A stretch of 64,000 nt of DNA from Chitinophagaceae bacterium UBA4407 (GCA_002390845.1 DGQT01000040.1:1-64000), one strand, 5' to 3'; positions 20,393 to 31,101 are shown, counted from the first letter of the stretch. The notes: a model not told the origin generated them from the sequence alone. Made by a program: numbers and translations.

Positions 20393-22771
20393 TTATTCAG
20401 TTCTCAAACTCTTCACCGGGTTGGCTATGGCAGCTTTAACAGCTTTAATACAAACCGTTGTGAATGCAATACCAAACGTTAGCAGTGCAGCCAATGCAAA
20501 AATCCACCAGCTTAAAGTTGTTTTATATGCAAAATTTTGCAACCATTTATCCATTGCCCAATAGCCTGCAGGCAATGCAATACATGTTGCAATCAATACT
20601 GGTTTTAATAAGTCTTTTGATAACAATACTACAATACCCTGTACAGATGAACCCAGCACTTTTCGTACACCAATTTCTTTAAAACGTTTTGTTGCAGTGA
20701 ACGATGCCAAACCAAACAAGCCCAGGCAGGCAACAAATATTGCAAGCCCTGCAAACACGGATAAAATCGTTTGCTGATGAATATCTTTTTGATACAATTC
20801 ACCAAATTGCTGGTCTAAAAATTTATATTCTAACGGGTAAGCCGGCGCTGCTTTGTTGTAAGCATTTTGGACAATCTGAATGGCGGCATCAAGGTTGCCC
20901 GGTTTTAATTTTACCAAAATTTGTCTTCTATCGTCTGCAGATGAGATCACCAGTGCATCAACATCTTGTTTTAATGATTGAAAATTAAAATCATCAACCA
21001 CGCCAATAATTCTTCTCTTGCTACTGTCGCGGACTGTATTAAAAATCCATTTGCCAATTGCCTGCTGCGGAGTCCATCCTAATTTGGCTGCAGCCGTTTT
21101 GTTTATAATTACCGCATCGGTTGTATCGGTTGAAAATTGCGCCGAAAAATCTCTGCCTGCAATAACTTTTAAACCCAGTGTTTTTACATATTCAAAGTCT
21201 GCAAACTCAGTTCTTGCATTCCATTTTTCTTCATGCCCTTCCACATCAAACATGTGTCCATCAAAAAAGCCACCGGGTTCACCACTCATTGCAGAAACTG
21301 ACTGCACCGCTGTTTGATTTTGCAATTCAGTTTTAAAAGAATTAAGGTTGTTATAGATATCACTGTTATCAATAGGAATAATTAATGTTTGCGCTTTATC
21401 ATAACCAAGTTGTTTGTTCTTTACATAACTCATTTGTTTTGTAATAATGATGGTGCCAACAATTAAAAACACAGATATGCTGAATTGCACAACTACTAAA
21501 GCCTGCCTGAAAGATGCCCCGCTTTTGCCCAGTTTTAATTTCCCTTTTAATGCCTGTATGGGTGAGAATCCAGATAAAACGAATGCCGGGTAACTGCCCG
21601 CTAAAAATCCAACAACTATAATAGCGCCAACAAAAAATAAATAAACGGGCATCGTGTTCCATGATACATTTAATGTATAACCCAGCAATTGATTATACCA
21701 CGGCATTACTAACAATAACAGGCCTACAGAAAGTATGCAGGAAATAGTTGTTAGTAAAACAGATTCGCCTATAAATTGCCAAACAAGATTATTGCGCAAT
21801 GCACCTAACACTTTACGCAGGCCTACTTCTTTTGAGCGCTCTGCAGCGCGAATAGTAGAAAGATTCATGAAGTTAATGCATGCAATAAGCAGTATTAAAA
21901 TGGCAATAGAAAGAAAAATATATACTACCGTTTTATCGCCATGTTTTGCATTATCAAGACCGATGCTGTCAAAGTAAACATCTTTTAATAGTGTTAATGA
22001 TAAAGACCATTTAAAACCATATTTACGCAAATCGCTACCCAAATATTTTTCTACAAATGCCGGCAATTGTTTTTCAATCTGGGCCTGCGATACATTGGGA
22101 GCAAGTTGTATATATGTATATACGCCATTGTTTATCCATGAGGTCATCCAGCCGGCATCTTTATGTCTTTCAAGAGGCATAACGATGTCAAAATCCAGGT
22201 GTGAATCAGAAGGAACATCTTTGGCAACACCTGTAACCTTTAACGGCGTTTCTTTATTCAGCATTATTATTTTCCCCATTGCATCATCAACACTTCCAAA
22301 ATATTTTTTTGCAGTTGATTCAGTTAACACCGCACTGTTCAAATCTTTCAGCACGGTTGTTGGATTGCCTTTAATTAATGGAAATGAAAAGAGACTAAAA
22401 AAACCTGTATCAACATCCAGTTCTTTCTTTTCATGAAAAGATTTTGCGCCAACTGTAAAAAGGTTATCGTTCTGGCTTACCCGAACAGCATTTACAATCT
22501 GGCCTTTAAAATCGTTTAGCAATGCCGGTGCATGCATGCCTGACAAATAAGCAACACTTATTGATTTATCATCCATAGCTGCGCCACGCATTACACGGTA
22601 AATACGGTCACCATTTTTATGAAAGCCGTCAACACTAAATTCATTCATGATGAATAAGTAAATCATCATGCAAACAGTAATACCAATAGTTAACCCAAGA
22701 ATATTAATGAAAGAAAAAGTTTTATTTTTCATCAAACTGCGCCATGCTGTTTTGAAATAATTTTTTATCAT
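20393..22771 (-). CDS. Permease 8: duplicated FtsX/MacB-like ABC permease
   Basis: This 792-residue protein carries RSKEVGLRK at 312-320 and RFKEIGVRK at 696-704, and ends NPVKSLRTE. Its first periplasmic core is relatively short, with the FtsX spans beginning near 283. The start ATGA overlaps the stop codon of a 38-codon upstream frame (22768-22884), the longest candidate leader peptide of the array. The leader is also the longest, 118 bp from palindrome to ATG, because it contains an extra segment with CCCTCAGAGAGGATTCAGGAG. The 3' tail (cacattcgcacatcttcaca type) matches that of permease 9. Confidence 0.9.
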   Translation of the reverse strand: MIKNYFKTAWRSLMKNKTFSFINILGLTIGITVCMMIYLFIMNEFSVDGFHKNGDRIYRVMRGAAMDDKSISVAYLSGMHAPALLNDFKGQIVNAVRVSQNDNLFTVGAKSFHEKKELDVDTGFFSLFSFPLIKGNPTTVLKDLNSAVLTESTAKKYFGSVDDAMGKIIMLNKETPLKVTGVAKDVPSDSHLDFDIVMPLERHKDAGWMTSWINNGVYTYIQLAPNVSQAQIEKQLPAFVEKYLGSDLRKYGFKWSLSLTLLKDVYFDSIGLDNAKHGDKTVVYIFLSIAILILLIACINFMNLSTIRAAERSKEVGLRKVLGALRNNLVWQFIGESVLLTTISCILSVGLLLLVMPWYNQLLGYTLNVSWNTMPVYLFFVGAIIVVGFLAGSYPAFVLSGFSPIQALKGKLKLGKSGASFRQALVVVQFSISVFLIVGTIIITKQMSYVKNKQLGYDKAQTLIIPIDNSDIYNNLNSFKTELQNQTAVQSVSAMSGEPGGFFDGHMFDVEGHEEKWNARTEFADFEYVKTLGLKVIAGRDFSAQFSTDTTDAVIINKTAAAKLGWTPQQAIGKWIFNTVRDSSKRRIIGVVDDFNFQSLKQDVDALVISSADDRRQILVKLKPGNLDAAIQIVQNAYNKAAPAYPLEYKFLDQQFGELYQKDIHQQTILSVFAGLAIFVACLGLFGLASFTATKRFKEIGVRKVLGSSVQGIVVLLSKDLLKPVLIATCIALPAGYWAMDKWLQNFAYKTTLSWWIFALAALLTFGIAFTTVCIKAVKAAIANPVKSLRTE

Positions 22772-22884
22772 AAAGCCCTCCTGAATCCTCTCTGAGGGAG
22801 AACTTTAAAATCCGTTCCCTTTTGAGATTTTGTTTTATTGGTTATAAATATTTGTTTGTACTTACCTTTTTGTTCTTTACTCAT
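22768..22884 (-). CDS. Candidate leader micro-ORF overlapping the permease 8 start
   Basis: This 38-residue frame begins MSKEQKGKYKQ, is rich in Lys and Arg, and ends in TGA overlapping the permease ATG as ATGA. Its first nine residues match those of the frame before permease 12 (MSKEQKVKY). The shared nucleotide element AGTAAAGAACAAA could explain the match without translation. Confidence 0.35.
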   Translation of the reverse strand: MSKEQKGKYKQIFITNKTKSQKGTDFKVLPQRGFRRAL

Positions 22885-22888
22885 CTTC

Positions 22889-22952
22889 GTTGTGTCACTC
22901 ACTTGTACTTTCAGATCATTATTGAACAAGGCGAACAAGTGTGCGACGCAAC
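22889..22952. repeat. Compact palindromic element upstream of permease 8
   Basis: 64-bp form with small changes: TTGTACTTTC in the left arm and GGCGAACAAG in the right. Confidence 0.88.
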
Positions 22953-23030
22953 GATGCTTAATGCGTGTCCTACAGCCTGGGTCAAAAAAATTCTTTTTCC
23001 ACATTCGCACATCTTCACTTTTGCATATTA

Positions 23031-25406
23031 TTATTCCGTTCTCAAACTCTTTACCGGATTAGCAATGGCAGCTTTAACAGATTGAAAGCTCACTGTAATT
23101 AATGCGATCAGTAAAGCAAGCAAACCTGCTGCTGCAAACATCCACCAGCTAATATCAATGCGGTATGCAAAATTTTGAATCCATGCATTCATTGCCATGA
23201 ATGATATGGGTGTGGCAATCACAATGGCAATACAAACAAGCTTTATAAAATCTTTCGAAATAAGTGCAGTGAGGTTTGTAACAGTTGCACCCAATACTTT
23301 ACGAATGCCGATTTCTTTGGAACGTTGTTCTGCGGTAAATGCAGCCAGTCCAAATAAACCAAGGCAAGAAACAGCAATAGCAATAACTGCAAATGCAAAG
23401 ATCAATGAAGATGTTTTTTGATCTTCGCTGTATAATTGATTGAATGAATCATCTAAAAAACTATATTCAAGCGGAGTGCCCGGTAAAAGTTGCTTCCATA
23501 TATCCTGCACGTCATGAATAGCTTTTTCAGCATTACCAGACGCAACACGTACTGTAAAAAACCTGAACCAGTTGGGGTTGTTAAATGCAACCAATGGACC
23601 GGTTTTATCGTGCATACTTTTATAATTGAAATCTTTTACCACGCCAATGATCTGCCCTGTTTTTCCTTTGAAACTAAACCGCTGACCAATTACCGGTTTA
23701 TGAATATTTAATGCTTTTACAGCTTCTTCATTTAGTACTACATTATTTTCATCTGTAACATTACTTTTCAGAAACCAGCGGCCTTCTTTCATTTGCAGTT
23801 GTAAAGTGCTTGCGAAGTCTGCATCTGTTGCAAGCTGCGCAATCTTTGGGTTGTAGCTGGTATCGTGTCCATCCCAATCTGCACTGCCGGTAGATACACT
23901 GCCAATATCTTCAACAGACTGATTAGAAACAGCCACACTTTCTATACTGCTTTTTGCCAATAAGTTTTGCTTTATGGTTTGGATCAATGCATTTTTATTT
24001 TCATTGTTCACATTTGGCGGCAATGGAAAAGTAAGCACCTGCGATTTATTATAACCGGGATCTGTTTGCTGTATGAATTGCATTTGCTTATAGATAATCA
24101 GCGTGCCGGTGATGAGCATAACAGAAATGGTAAACTGTACTGTTACAAGGCTCTTGCGGAAATAACTGTCTTTGATCTTTAAAACTGTAAAGCCCCGGAA
24201 TACATTCAGTGGTTTGAACGATGATAATACCAACGCAGGATAAATACTATTAAGCAATAATGCAACAAGTAAGGTAATACCCATCACACGCCACATATCT
24301 AATGATGTAAGTGGTAATTCAAAAACTTTACCGGTAAGCGTATTAAAAACAGGCAAGCAAAGCTGGAGCAATGCAAGTGTTGATGCAAGTGATATAATAC
24401 TTATCAATACTGACTCCGTAACAAACAGGTAAAAAAGATTAATGCGTTTGGCACCGATCATTTTACGTACACTTACTTCCTTAGCCCGTAAACTTGCTTT
24501 TGCTGTAGTAAGGTTTACATAATTGATACAGGCAATCAGCAGTAGTAAGAAAGCAAGCACTATAAAAATATACACGGTGGTTTTACTGCCATGTACAAAA
24601 ACGGAGTTCTGTATTTCTGTTTCAAAATGAATAGCTTTTAAAGGCACAAGACTAATGGTTGTTTCCTTATCACCACTGCTTTTTGCAAACACATCCGTGA
24701 TCTTTTTTGCCAGCACATTTTCATTTGAACCTGCCTTTACCTTTATAAAAGTTATATAATTCGCATTCTCCCACCGCTCATCATTTTCTCTCCTGTCTTT
24801 ATCTTTTAAAAGGTTTGCCAACGGTATAAATGAAGTGTATTGAAAACTGGAATTAGCAGGCGCATCCTTAACAATTCCTTTTACAACATAGCTCATACTA
24901 TCTACGCGAATGGTTGTCCCCATTGCATTTCGGTTACCAAAGTATTTTTTTGCTGTGGAAGCTGTAAGTATGATGCTGTTTATGTCGCCCGAAAAAGCTG
25001 CTGCATTGCCTTCTATAAAATCATATTTGAATAAACTAAACCATTCATCATCTACGTAAGCGCATTCCTTTTCGTAAGTAGCATTATTATTGATATTGAA
25101 TACAGGCCAGTTTCCATCATAAAGCCTTGCTACTTTTTCTATTTCAGGAATCTCTTTTTTTACTGCATCTCTAAGCAGTAATGCCGATGTTTCCCATGTC
25201 CAGTTATTTACTTTAAGATTGGTAGTAAGCCTGTAAATATCATCGGCGTCTTTATGATAATTGTCAAAATTCATTTCGTTCTGCACCCATAAAAAAATTA
25301 ATATGGATGCTGTCATTCCAACAGATAAACCAGTTATGTTTATAACAGATGTAGTTCTGTTTTTCCATATACTGCGCCATGCTGTTTTGAAATAATTTTG
25401 TATCAT
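23031..25406 (-). CDS. Permease 9: duplicated FtsX/MacB-like ABC permease
   Basis: This 791-residue protein is the sister of permease 14. They share NYVNLTTAKASLRAKEVSVRK (signature at 307-315 here), LIQLCLP/LLQLCLP in the third span, and SSFKPLNVFRG at the end of the first half. The C-half signature RSKEIGIRK is at 695-703 and the ending is NPVKSLRTE. The N-terminal MTASILIFLWVQNEM span is also close to that of permease 14. The palindromic element is 73 bp upstream and its leader holds a nine-codon frame, MSKTVGLST. It lies five genes from its sister, with a different 3' tail. Confidence 0.9.
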   Translation of the reverse strand: MIQNYFKTAWRSIWKNRTTSVINITGLSVGMTASILIFLWVQNEMNFDNYHKDADDIYRLTTNLKVNNWTWETSALLLRDAVKKEIPEIEKVARLYDGNWPVFNINNNATYEKECAYVDDEWFSLFKYDFIEGNAAAFSGDINSIILTASTAKKYFGNRNAMGTTIRVDSMSYVVKGIVKDAPANSSFQYTSFIPLANLLKDKDRRENDERWENANYITFIKVKAGSNENVLAKKITDVFAKSSGDKETTISLVPLKAIHFETEIQNSVFVHGSKTTVYIFIVLAFLLLLIACINYVNLTTAKASLRAKEVSVRKMIGAKRINLFYLFVTESVLISIISLASTLALLQLCLPVFNTLTGKVFELPLTSLDMWRVMGITLLVALLLNSIYPALVLSSFKPLNVFRGFTVLKIKDSYFRKSLVTVQFTISVMLITGTLIIYKQMQFIQQTDPGYNKSQVLTFPLPPNVNNENKNALIQTIKQNLLAKSSIESVAVSNQSVEDIGSVSTGSADWDGHDTSYNPKIAQLATDADFASTLQLQMKEGRWFLKSNVTDENNVVLNEEAVKALNIHKPVIGQRFSFKGKTGQIIGVVKDFNYKSMHDKTGPLVAFNNPNWFRFFTVRVASGNAEKAIHDVQDIWKQLLPGTPLEYSFLDDSFNQLYSEDQKTSSLIFAFAVIAIAVSCLGLFGLAAFTAEQRSKEIGIRKVLGATVTNLTALISKDFIKLVCIAIVIATPISFMAMNAWIQNFAYRIDISWWMFAAAGLLALLIALITVSFQSVKAAIANPVKSLRTE

Positions 25407-25478
25407 AAAAATGTTATAAGTTATAAGTAATAGGTTATCAGTTTTATGTACTTAGCCCTACTGTTTTACTCATCGTTC

Positions 25479-25542
25479 GTTGTGTCACTCACTGCATCGT
25501 TCAGCTCATTAATGAACAAAGCGTAGAAGAGTGCGACGCAAC
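25479..25542. repeat. Compact palindromic element upstream of permease 9 (decayed arms)
   Basis: The left arm reads CACTCACTGCATCG and the right GCGTAGAAGAGTGCGACG, so the TTGTACG core has mutated on both sides. The TTCAGCTCATTAATGAA loop is kept. Confidence 0.85.
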
Positions 25543-25620
25543 GATGCTTAACTCATATTCTACAGCCCGGCTCAAAGAAATTTTCTTCATTCACGATTGA
25601 CAATTCACCATTCACGAAAA

Positions 25621-28044
25621 TTATTCCGTTCTCAAACTCTTCACCGGATTTGCCAGCGCTGCTTTAATTGCCTGGAAGCTCACTGTCACCAATGCAATCA
25701 GCAACGAAATCACTGCCGCAATAACAAACACCCACCAGCTGATATCTGTACGGTAGGCGAAGTCCTGCAGCCATTTACTCATGGCCCAATAAGATAATGG
25801 AAATGCAATAACGCATGCAATGATCACCAGTTTTAAAAATTCCTTTGAAAGCATATTGGTTACCTGCGTTACACTTGCGCCCAATACTTTACGGATACCA
25901 ATTTCTTTGGTGCGCTGTTGTGCAGTAAACATGGCTAAGCCAAACAGGCCAAGGCATGCAACAAAAATGGTAAGTCCGGCAAATATGCCAAGTATGGTTC
26001 CAGTCTTTTGTTCTGCTTTATATGTGTTATTAAAACGATCATCTAAGAAAGAATATGACATGGCATCTTCAGCGCCAAAAGATACCCATGTTTTTGAAAG
26101 TGCCGCTATTAATGCTGCTCCATCTTTTGATTTTAGTTTTGCAATTAACACAGATGGGTCTGGCGCAAATGACATTACCAATGGTGAAATACTTTCGTGC
26201 AGTGATCTGAAATTAAAATCTTTTACAATACCTATTACATGATAGGTATTTTTTTGTCCCTGGTTATCTGTGCGTGAAATGTTATGACCAACAGCTTTAT
26301 TGCCCCAGCCTAAAACCCTTGCTGCCGTTTCATTTAAAATAACCGCCGAAGAATCGGTTGCATATTCTTTGGAAAAATTTCTGCCTGCCAGCATTTTGAT
26401 GCCTAATGTGGCAATATAATTTTCATCCACATCATAACGCAAGGTTTTTACCATCTGCCCGGGGTTTTGATCAGGCGATACAAAGAAATTATTATTATTA
26501 CTCGGACCTGCGGGCAAATAACCCGAACGGCTTACACTTGCTATATGTGGGTCATTTGCCAACTGCTGATAAAATGCCTGCTGGTTATTGCCAAGCATCC
26601 ATGTATCCGGTATAATCAATACCTGGTCTTTATTATAACCTACATCTTTTTTTTGCATGTAAGACAGTTGCTTGAATACAACTGTAGTGCCTACAATAAG
26701 CAGGATAGAAATAAAGAATTGAAACACTACCAAACCGCTTCTTAAACCAATATTTTTTTTGCCTGCTGAAAATTTTCCTTTTAATACCGCTACCGGTTTA
26801 AAAGAAGAAAGATAAAATGCAGGGTAACTACCCGCAAGAATTCCCGTTAATAAAACAAACAATATTAAGCCGGGTATTAAGAATGGATGTTCTGAAAAAT
26901 TAAGGCTCAGGTTTTGATCTGCAAGCTGATTAAATGCAGGCAAAGCAAGGTATATAAGTACCAATCCCAGTAATAACGCAAAGGCAGCAATAACTACAGA
27001 CTCAAACAGGAATTGTTTTACCAGTTCTGCTTTCAGCGAGCCCAGTACTTTTCTTATACCTACTTCTTTTGAACGCTTTGATGCACCTGCAGTAGAAAGG
27101 TTCATAAAATTGATACAGGCTATCAGCAGCATAAACACCGCTATAGCCGCAAAAATGTACACATTCATTATATCGCCTGACTGGCCAAGTGCATTAGGAA
27201 ATCCGGGGTCAAGATGTACGTTTGTTATTGGCTCCAGGTGAAAACTAACATCGTTGCCAGCTTTTCTAAAGTCTGCCAGCGATGTACCCATTGCTTTCAA
27301 CATTTGCGGGCCCATATAATTTTCTACAACCTGCGGCAGTTTTGCTTCCAGCTTTTTGTAATCATAGCCTTTTGCCAATACGAGGTAAGTAAAAAAATTT
27401 GAAGTCATCCATGAATCTTCCCTTGCTTCAGGCAGGCCTGACATTGAAGCAAACAATTCAAAATGAAAATTGGAATTAACTGGGACTTTATCAATTACAC
27501 CGGTTACTTTACAGGCCGCATTATTGCCATCTTTAAAAGCAATTACTTTACCCATCGGGTCTTCACTACCAAAATATTTTTTAGCCAGTGCTTTTGTAAT
27601 TACAACAGTATTCGGTTCAAGCAAAGCTGTTTTTGCATTGCCTTCAATTAATGGCAGTGTAAATACCTGGAAGAAATTTGAATCTACAAAAGCAAACGCA
27701 TCTTCTTTAAATGATTTGTTGTTGTAAGCGAGTTTAGGCGTACCATAATTACGCAAACGGGTAGCTGCTTCCACTTCGGGAAAATCTTTTTTCAATGTTT
27801 GTGCAACGGGCGGCATTACCGATGCCTCATTCATTTTTTCTCCCTGCACATTTCCCTGAAAAAAAACAGTGTACATCTGGTCTGCTTTCTCATTATATTT
27901 ATCGTAGCTCAATTCATTATTTACAAAAAGCATAATGATAAGACAGGTGGCTATGCCTATTGCCAAACCGACAATATTGATCAGCGAAAAACTTTTGTTT
28001 CTCCACAGGTTACGAAAGGCGATCTTGAAATAATTTCTAAACAT
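25621..28044 (-). CDS. Permease 10: duplicated FtsX/MacB-like ABC permease
   Basis: This 807-residue protein has RSKEVGIRK at 324-332, RTKEIGIRK at 711-719, and the ending NPVKSLRTE. It has the standard first core (about 45-285) and FtsX spans starting near 296. It is the first gene of what I infer to be the middle transcription unit, because the 396-bp gap upstream contains a promoter cassette: tandem dyads at 28282-28318 and a -24-like element at 28215-28231, about 187 bp before the ATG. The leader has ATGCCACGAAGAACA instead of ATGAGTAAAGAACAA and opens a 17-codon frame that stops well before the gene. Confidence 0.9.
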   Translation of the reverse strand: MFRNYFKIAFRNLWRNKSFSLINIVGLAIGIATCLIIMLFVNNELSYDKYNEKADQMYTVFFQGNVQGEKMNEASVMPPVAQTLKKDFPEVEAATRLRNYGTPKLAYNNKSFKEDAFAFVDSNFFQVFTLPLIEGNAKTALLEPNTVVITKALAKKYFGSEDPMGKVIAFKDGNNAACKVTGVIDKVPVNSNFHFELFASMSGLPEAREDSWMTSNFFTYLVLAKGYDYKKLEAKLPQVVENYMGPQMLKAMGTSLADFRKAGNDVSFHLEPITNVHLDPGFPNALGQSGDIMNVYIFAAIAVFMLLIACINFMNLSTAGASKRSKEVGIRKVLGSLKAELVKQFLFESVVIAAFALLLGLVLIYLALPAFNQLADQNLSLNFSEHPFLIPGLILFVLLTGILAGSYPAFYLSSFKPVAVLKGKFSAGKKNIGLRSGLVVFQFFISILLIVGTTVVFKQLSYMQKKDVGYNKDQVLIIPDTWMLGNNQQAFYQQLANDPHIASVSRSGYLPAGPSNNNNFFVSPDQNPGQMVKTLRYDVDENYIATLGIKMLAGRNFSKEYATDSSAVILNETAARVLGWGNKAVGHNISRTDNQGQKNTYHVIGIVKDFNFRSLHESISPLVMSFAPDPSVLIAKLKSKDGAALIAALSKTWVSFGAEDAMSYSFLDDRFNNTYKAEQKTGTILGIFAGLTIFVACLGLFGLAMFTAQQRTKEIGIRKVLGASVTQVTNMLSKEFLKLVIIACVIAFPLSYWAMSKWLQDFAYRTDISWWVFVIAAVISLLIALVTVSFQAIKAALANPVKSLRTE

Positions 28045-28214
28045 GGTTAGAATAATTTTACATTATAAATATTGTTCTGCGGTTAAGGCTGGGACCAATA
28101 TTTTTTTTGTACCGGACTTGCTGTTCTTCGTGGCATCGGCTGTTGTGTCACTCACTTTTACTTTCGGAAATATATTCAGCAAAAAAACACAGAATGAGCT
28201 CTTACAAATTAATT

Positions 28215-28231
28215 CTCAACGCTTATGCCAA
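28215..28231 (-). promoter_or_regulatory. Sigma-54-like -24/-12 promoter candidate for permease 10
   Basis: On the minus strand the sequence reads TTGGCATAAGCGTTGAG, with the same five-base spacing between TGGCAY and TTG as at 5313-5329. The -12 element is TTGAG instead of TTGCW. Confidence 0.5.
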
Positions 28232-28281
28232 GTTGTAACCAATTGTTTTTTAGCAGATTAAAATAAGTATATTGATAGACA

Positions 28282-28318
28282 TGTACGATAACGTACACTG
28301 CGTGTTCGGTGATGGACA
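28282..28318 (-). promoter_or_regulatory. Tandem dyad operator, permease 10
   Basis: TGTACGATAACGTACA is a perfect 6-bp inverted pair with a 4-bp centre. It is followed after five bases by TGTTCGGTGATGGACA. The near edge is 51 bp upstream of the TTGGCAT element, identical to the permease 2 site. Confidence 0.7.
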
Positions 28319-28440
28319 CTAATGCTTGTTAAAGATAAAGGCGTACAATCGTGCGACGCAAGAAAAGCCAAATGTTTATTTAACAGTTTGGCTCAAAAAA
28401 GTTTCTTTATTCACGATTGACGATTCACCATTCACGATAA

Positions 28441-30894
28441 TTATTCCGTTCTCAAGCTTTTTACTGGATTCATCATGGCTGCTCTTATCGTTTGAAAAGA
28501 AAGTGTGATCAATGCGATAAAGATCATGACCAGGCCGCCAGATAAAAAGATCCACCAACTGATCTCAGTACGATAGGCAAAATTATCCAGCCATTTATTC
28601 ATTCCGATCCATGCAAGCGGTGCCGCAATAATAAATGCAAACAATACCAGTAAAATAAAATCTTTGGAGATCATGGTTACAATTTGTGCGATAGTGGCGC
28701 CCAACACTTTTCTTACACCAATTTCTTTGGTGCGTTGCGTGGTAGTATAAATAACAAGGCCAAGCAAACCAAGACAACTAATAAATACAGCAAGGCCTGT
28801 TGCCCACATCAGCAGGCTTGACGTGCGCTGCTCGGCATCATAATATTTTGCAATGCTCTCGTCATAAAACTGGTATTCGAAATCTTCTTTGGGATAAACT
28901 GTTTTCCATGCGGCTTCAATTTTTGCGATACCACTTTTCCATGTCGTGCCAGCTTCATTCTGCGGTTGTAAAGCAATGTTGATCGTACGCTCTGTATTCT
29001 GCCAGCTACCAATAACAAGTGGCTTTACAGGTTCGCGTAGCGAGTGCTGGTTAAAGTCTGCTATTACGCCTGTAACAGGATATTGTTTATCGCTCCATTC
29101 AAGATATTTACCAATAGCCTGCTCAGGTTTTTGAAAGCCCAATATGTGCGCATAAGTTTCGTTGATCATAAATGCAGTTACTGTATCTGATGCAGTGATA
29201 TTATTACCCGCCAGCAATTTTATCTGGTAAAGATTTATATAATTGGTATCAGCATATTTCTGTTGCACATCTGTTTCAATTTCTTTTTTTCCATCTTTAT
29301 ATTTCATGGTGCTGCTCCATGTATTACCTGAGGATGGCGGGCTGGTGCTTAAACTTACCATAGCAATTTCAGGTATAGCCCGCAGCTTATCCATCAGCGT
29401 ATATTTATTGCTACGTACTGTATCATAGTAATTTGTTTGCAGGTACACAATGGCGTCTTTTTTAAAACCCATATCCTTGTTAAGTGTGTAAGTGATCTGT
29501 TTACTTACCAGCATAACGCCCATAATAAAAGCCTGTGCAATTACAAACTGTGAGATGGTTAAAGATTTACGCAACCATGCATTACGTGTTTTACCGGTAT
29601 TTGTATAAGCCTGGTTCTTTAATACCAATACAGGTTTGTACCCTGATAAGATCATGGCGGGATAAAAGCCTGAAATAAACGTAACGACGATTACCAATGC
29701 AATCAGAAAAAATAATATTGCAGGTTTTGCTATTTCATTAACGTGCAGGCCTTCGGGGAGAAACCCAGAGAATGCCTGTAATATAAGCGGGGCAAGCAAC
29801 ACAGAAAGAACAGTTGCTGTAAACGTTAATAGAAATGTCTCGCTCAAAAACTGGAAGATCAGTTGTTTCCTGGAACTGCCCATTGTTTTACGGATGCCAA
29901 TTTCTTTTGCACGTTGAGCTGCATGTGCGGTAGTGAGATTGATAAAATTGATGCAACCCAGCAGTAACAAAATTGCCGCCACAATTAGCAAGCTATATAA
30001 TGTAGGTTTACTGGCAAGTGCATTGGTATAACCACCATAATCAGCATTAAAATGCAGATCACTTAATGGTTGCAGTTTAATCTCGCTTGTACTGTTATCG
30101 CCGGGTTCTTTCTTATCATTTTTCTCTACCAGTTTATTAATAGCTGTTTCTACTTTTGCAATCGATGTGCCTGGCGAAAGCTTTACAAATAATTGTGATG
30201 CGCCATTTGTATTATCCCATGCATCCCAGTCATTTGGTTTTAGTGAAGTACTTTCTAATGTAGCTCTTGATATAAATGTTTTAAAAGTAAAATCAGTATG
30301 CTCAGCAATATCTTTTACAACGCCTGTAACTGTTGCACGAACTGTATCGTTAAAATAAATTTCTTTACCAATTATGTCTGCTGCTGCAAGTGAAGGGAAA
30401 TAAAGTTTGGCATTTGCTTCAGTCAATACTGTTTGATATGGTTGTAACAATGCAGTATTTGCAGAACCTGCAATCCATTGATAATTGATAAGTTCAAAAT
30501 ATCTTTTATCTGCAAAAATTATTTCGTTCTGTTTTTTGAAAATCGTGGGTTGCTTACCATCTGCAACGGGTACCGTAACCTTCGTATCGTCATCCCATGT
30601 TCTGAATGGAACAACCGCATCAAGTCCGGTTATTTCATTTTGCACAGCATCGCCCAATGGATTACGCACACCTGAATTATAATACACTTCTCCCGAAAAA
30701 CCGAAGTTGGAAACAACACGATAAATATTGTCGCCATCCTTTTCAAATTTATCAAACGTGAAATGATAATTAGCCAGTAAATAAATTACCAGCGATGCGC
30801 TGATACCAATAGCAAGGCCAAGAATATTAATACTGGTAAACAGTTTGTTTTTCCAGAGTGTACGCAACGCAATGGTGATGTTGTTTTTAAACAT
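28441..30894 (-). CDS. Permease 11: duplicated FtsX/MacB-like ABC permease
   Basis: This 817-residue protein is the sister of permease 7. RAKEIGIRKTMG begins at 328 and RTKEIGVRK is at 721-729; it ends NPVKSLRTE. A charged insertion (EKNDKKEPGDNSTSE, about 257-271) lies just before the first FtsX spans and is weaker in permease 7. The palindromic element is 77 bp upstream. The micro-ORF of its leader would start with GTG (VSKKQKAKYIKI). Its 3' tail matches that of permease 10 (ttcacgattgac-attcaccattcacga type). It is inferred to be the last gene of the unit that starts at permease 14. Confidence 0.9.
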   Translation of the reverse strand: MFKNNITIALRTLWKNKLFTSINILGLAIGISASLVIYLLANYHFTFDKFEKDGDNIYRVVSNFGFSGEVYYNSGVRNPLGDAVQNEITGLDAVVPFRTWDDDTKVTVPVADGKQPTIFKKQNEIIFADKRYFELINYQWIAGSANTALLQPYQTVLTEANAKLYFPSLAAADIIGKEIYFNDTVRATVTGVVKDIAEHTDFTFKTFISRATLESTSLKPNDWDAWDNTNGASQLFVKLSPGTSIAKVETAINKLVEKNDKKEPGDNSTSEIKLQPLSDLHFNADYGGYTNALASKPTLYSLLIVAAILLLLGCINFINLTTAHAAQRAKEIGIRKTMGSSRKQLIFQFLSETFLLTFTATVLSVLLAPLILQAFSGFLPEGLHVNEIAKPAILFFLIALVIVVTFISGFYPAMILSGYKPVLVLKNQAYTNTGKTRNAWLRKSLTISQFVIAQAFIMGVMLVSKQITYTLNKDMGFKKDAIVYLQTNYYDTVRSNKYTLMDKLRAIPEIAMVSLSTSPPSSGNTWSSTMKYKDGKKEIETDVQQKYADTNYINLYQIKLLAGNNITASDTVTAFMINETYAHILGFQKPEQAIGKYLEWSDKQYPVTGVIADFNQHSLREPVKPLVIGSWQNTERTINIALQPQNEAGTTWKSGIAKIEAAWKTVYPKEDFEYQFYDESIAKYYDAEQRTSSLLMWATGLAVFISCLGLLGLVIYTTTQRTKEIGVRKVLGATIAQIVTMISKDFILLVLFAFIIAAPLAWIGMNKWLDNFAYRTEISWWIFLSGGLVMIFIALITLSFQTIRAAMMNPVKSLRTE

Positions 30895-30970
30895 GTATTA
30901 TGGTTATAAGTCGTAAGCAATATGTTTTAAATTTTTATGTACTTAGCTTTTTGTTTTTTACTCACCGCCG

Positions 30971-31034
30971 GTTGTGTCACTCACTTGTACGTTCAGATCA
31001 TTATTGAACAAGGCGTACAAGTGTGCGACGCAAC
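30971..31034. repeat. Compact palindromic element upstream of permease 11
   Basis: Standard 64-bp copy with both arms intact. Confidence 0.9.
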
Positions 31035-31101
31035 GAAAGTTTAATTCTTATTCTATTGTTTGGCTCATAAAAATTCTTTTCTACATTATCCACACTCTTT
31101 G

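Larger units (their letters stand above)
28142..28361. repeat. Long palindromic element carrying a promoter cassette (permease 10)
   Basis: The arms TTGTGTCACTCACTTTTACT and CGTACAATCGTGCGACGCAA enclose about 180 bp homologous to the centre of the element at 5232-5470. A TTTGGCTCAAAAAAG outer box follows. Together with the leader it accounts for the gap 28045-28440; no gene is seen there. Confidence 0.82.
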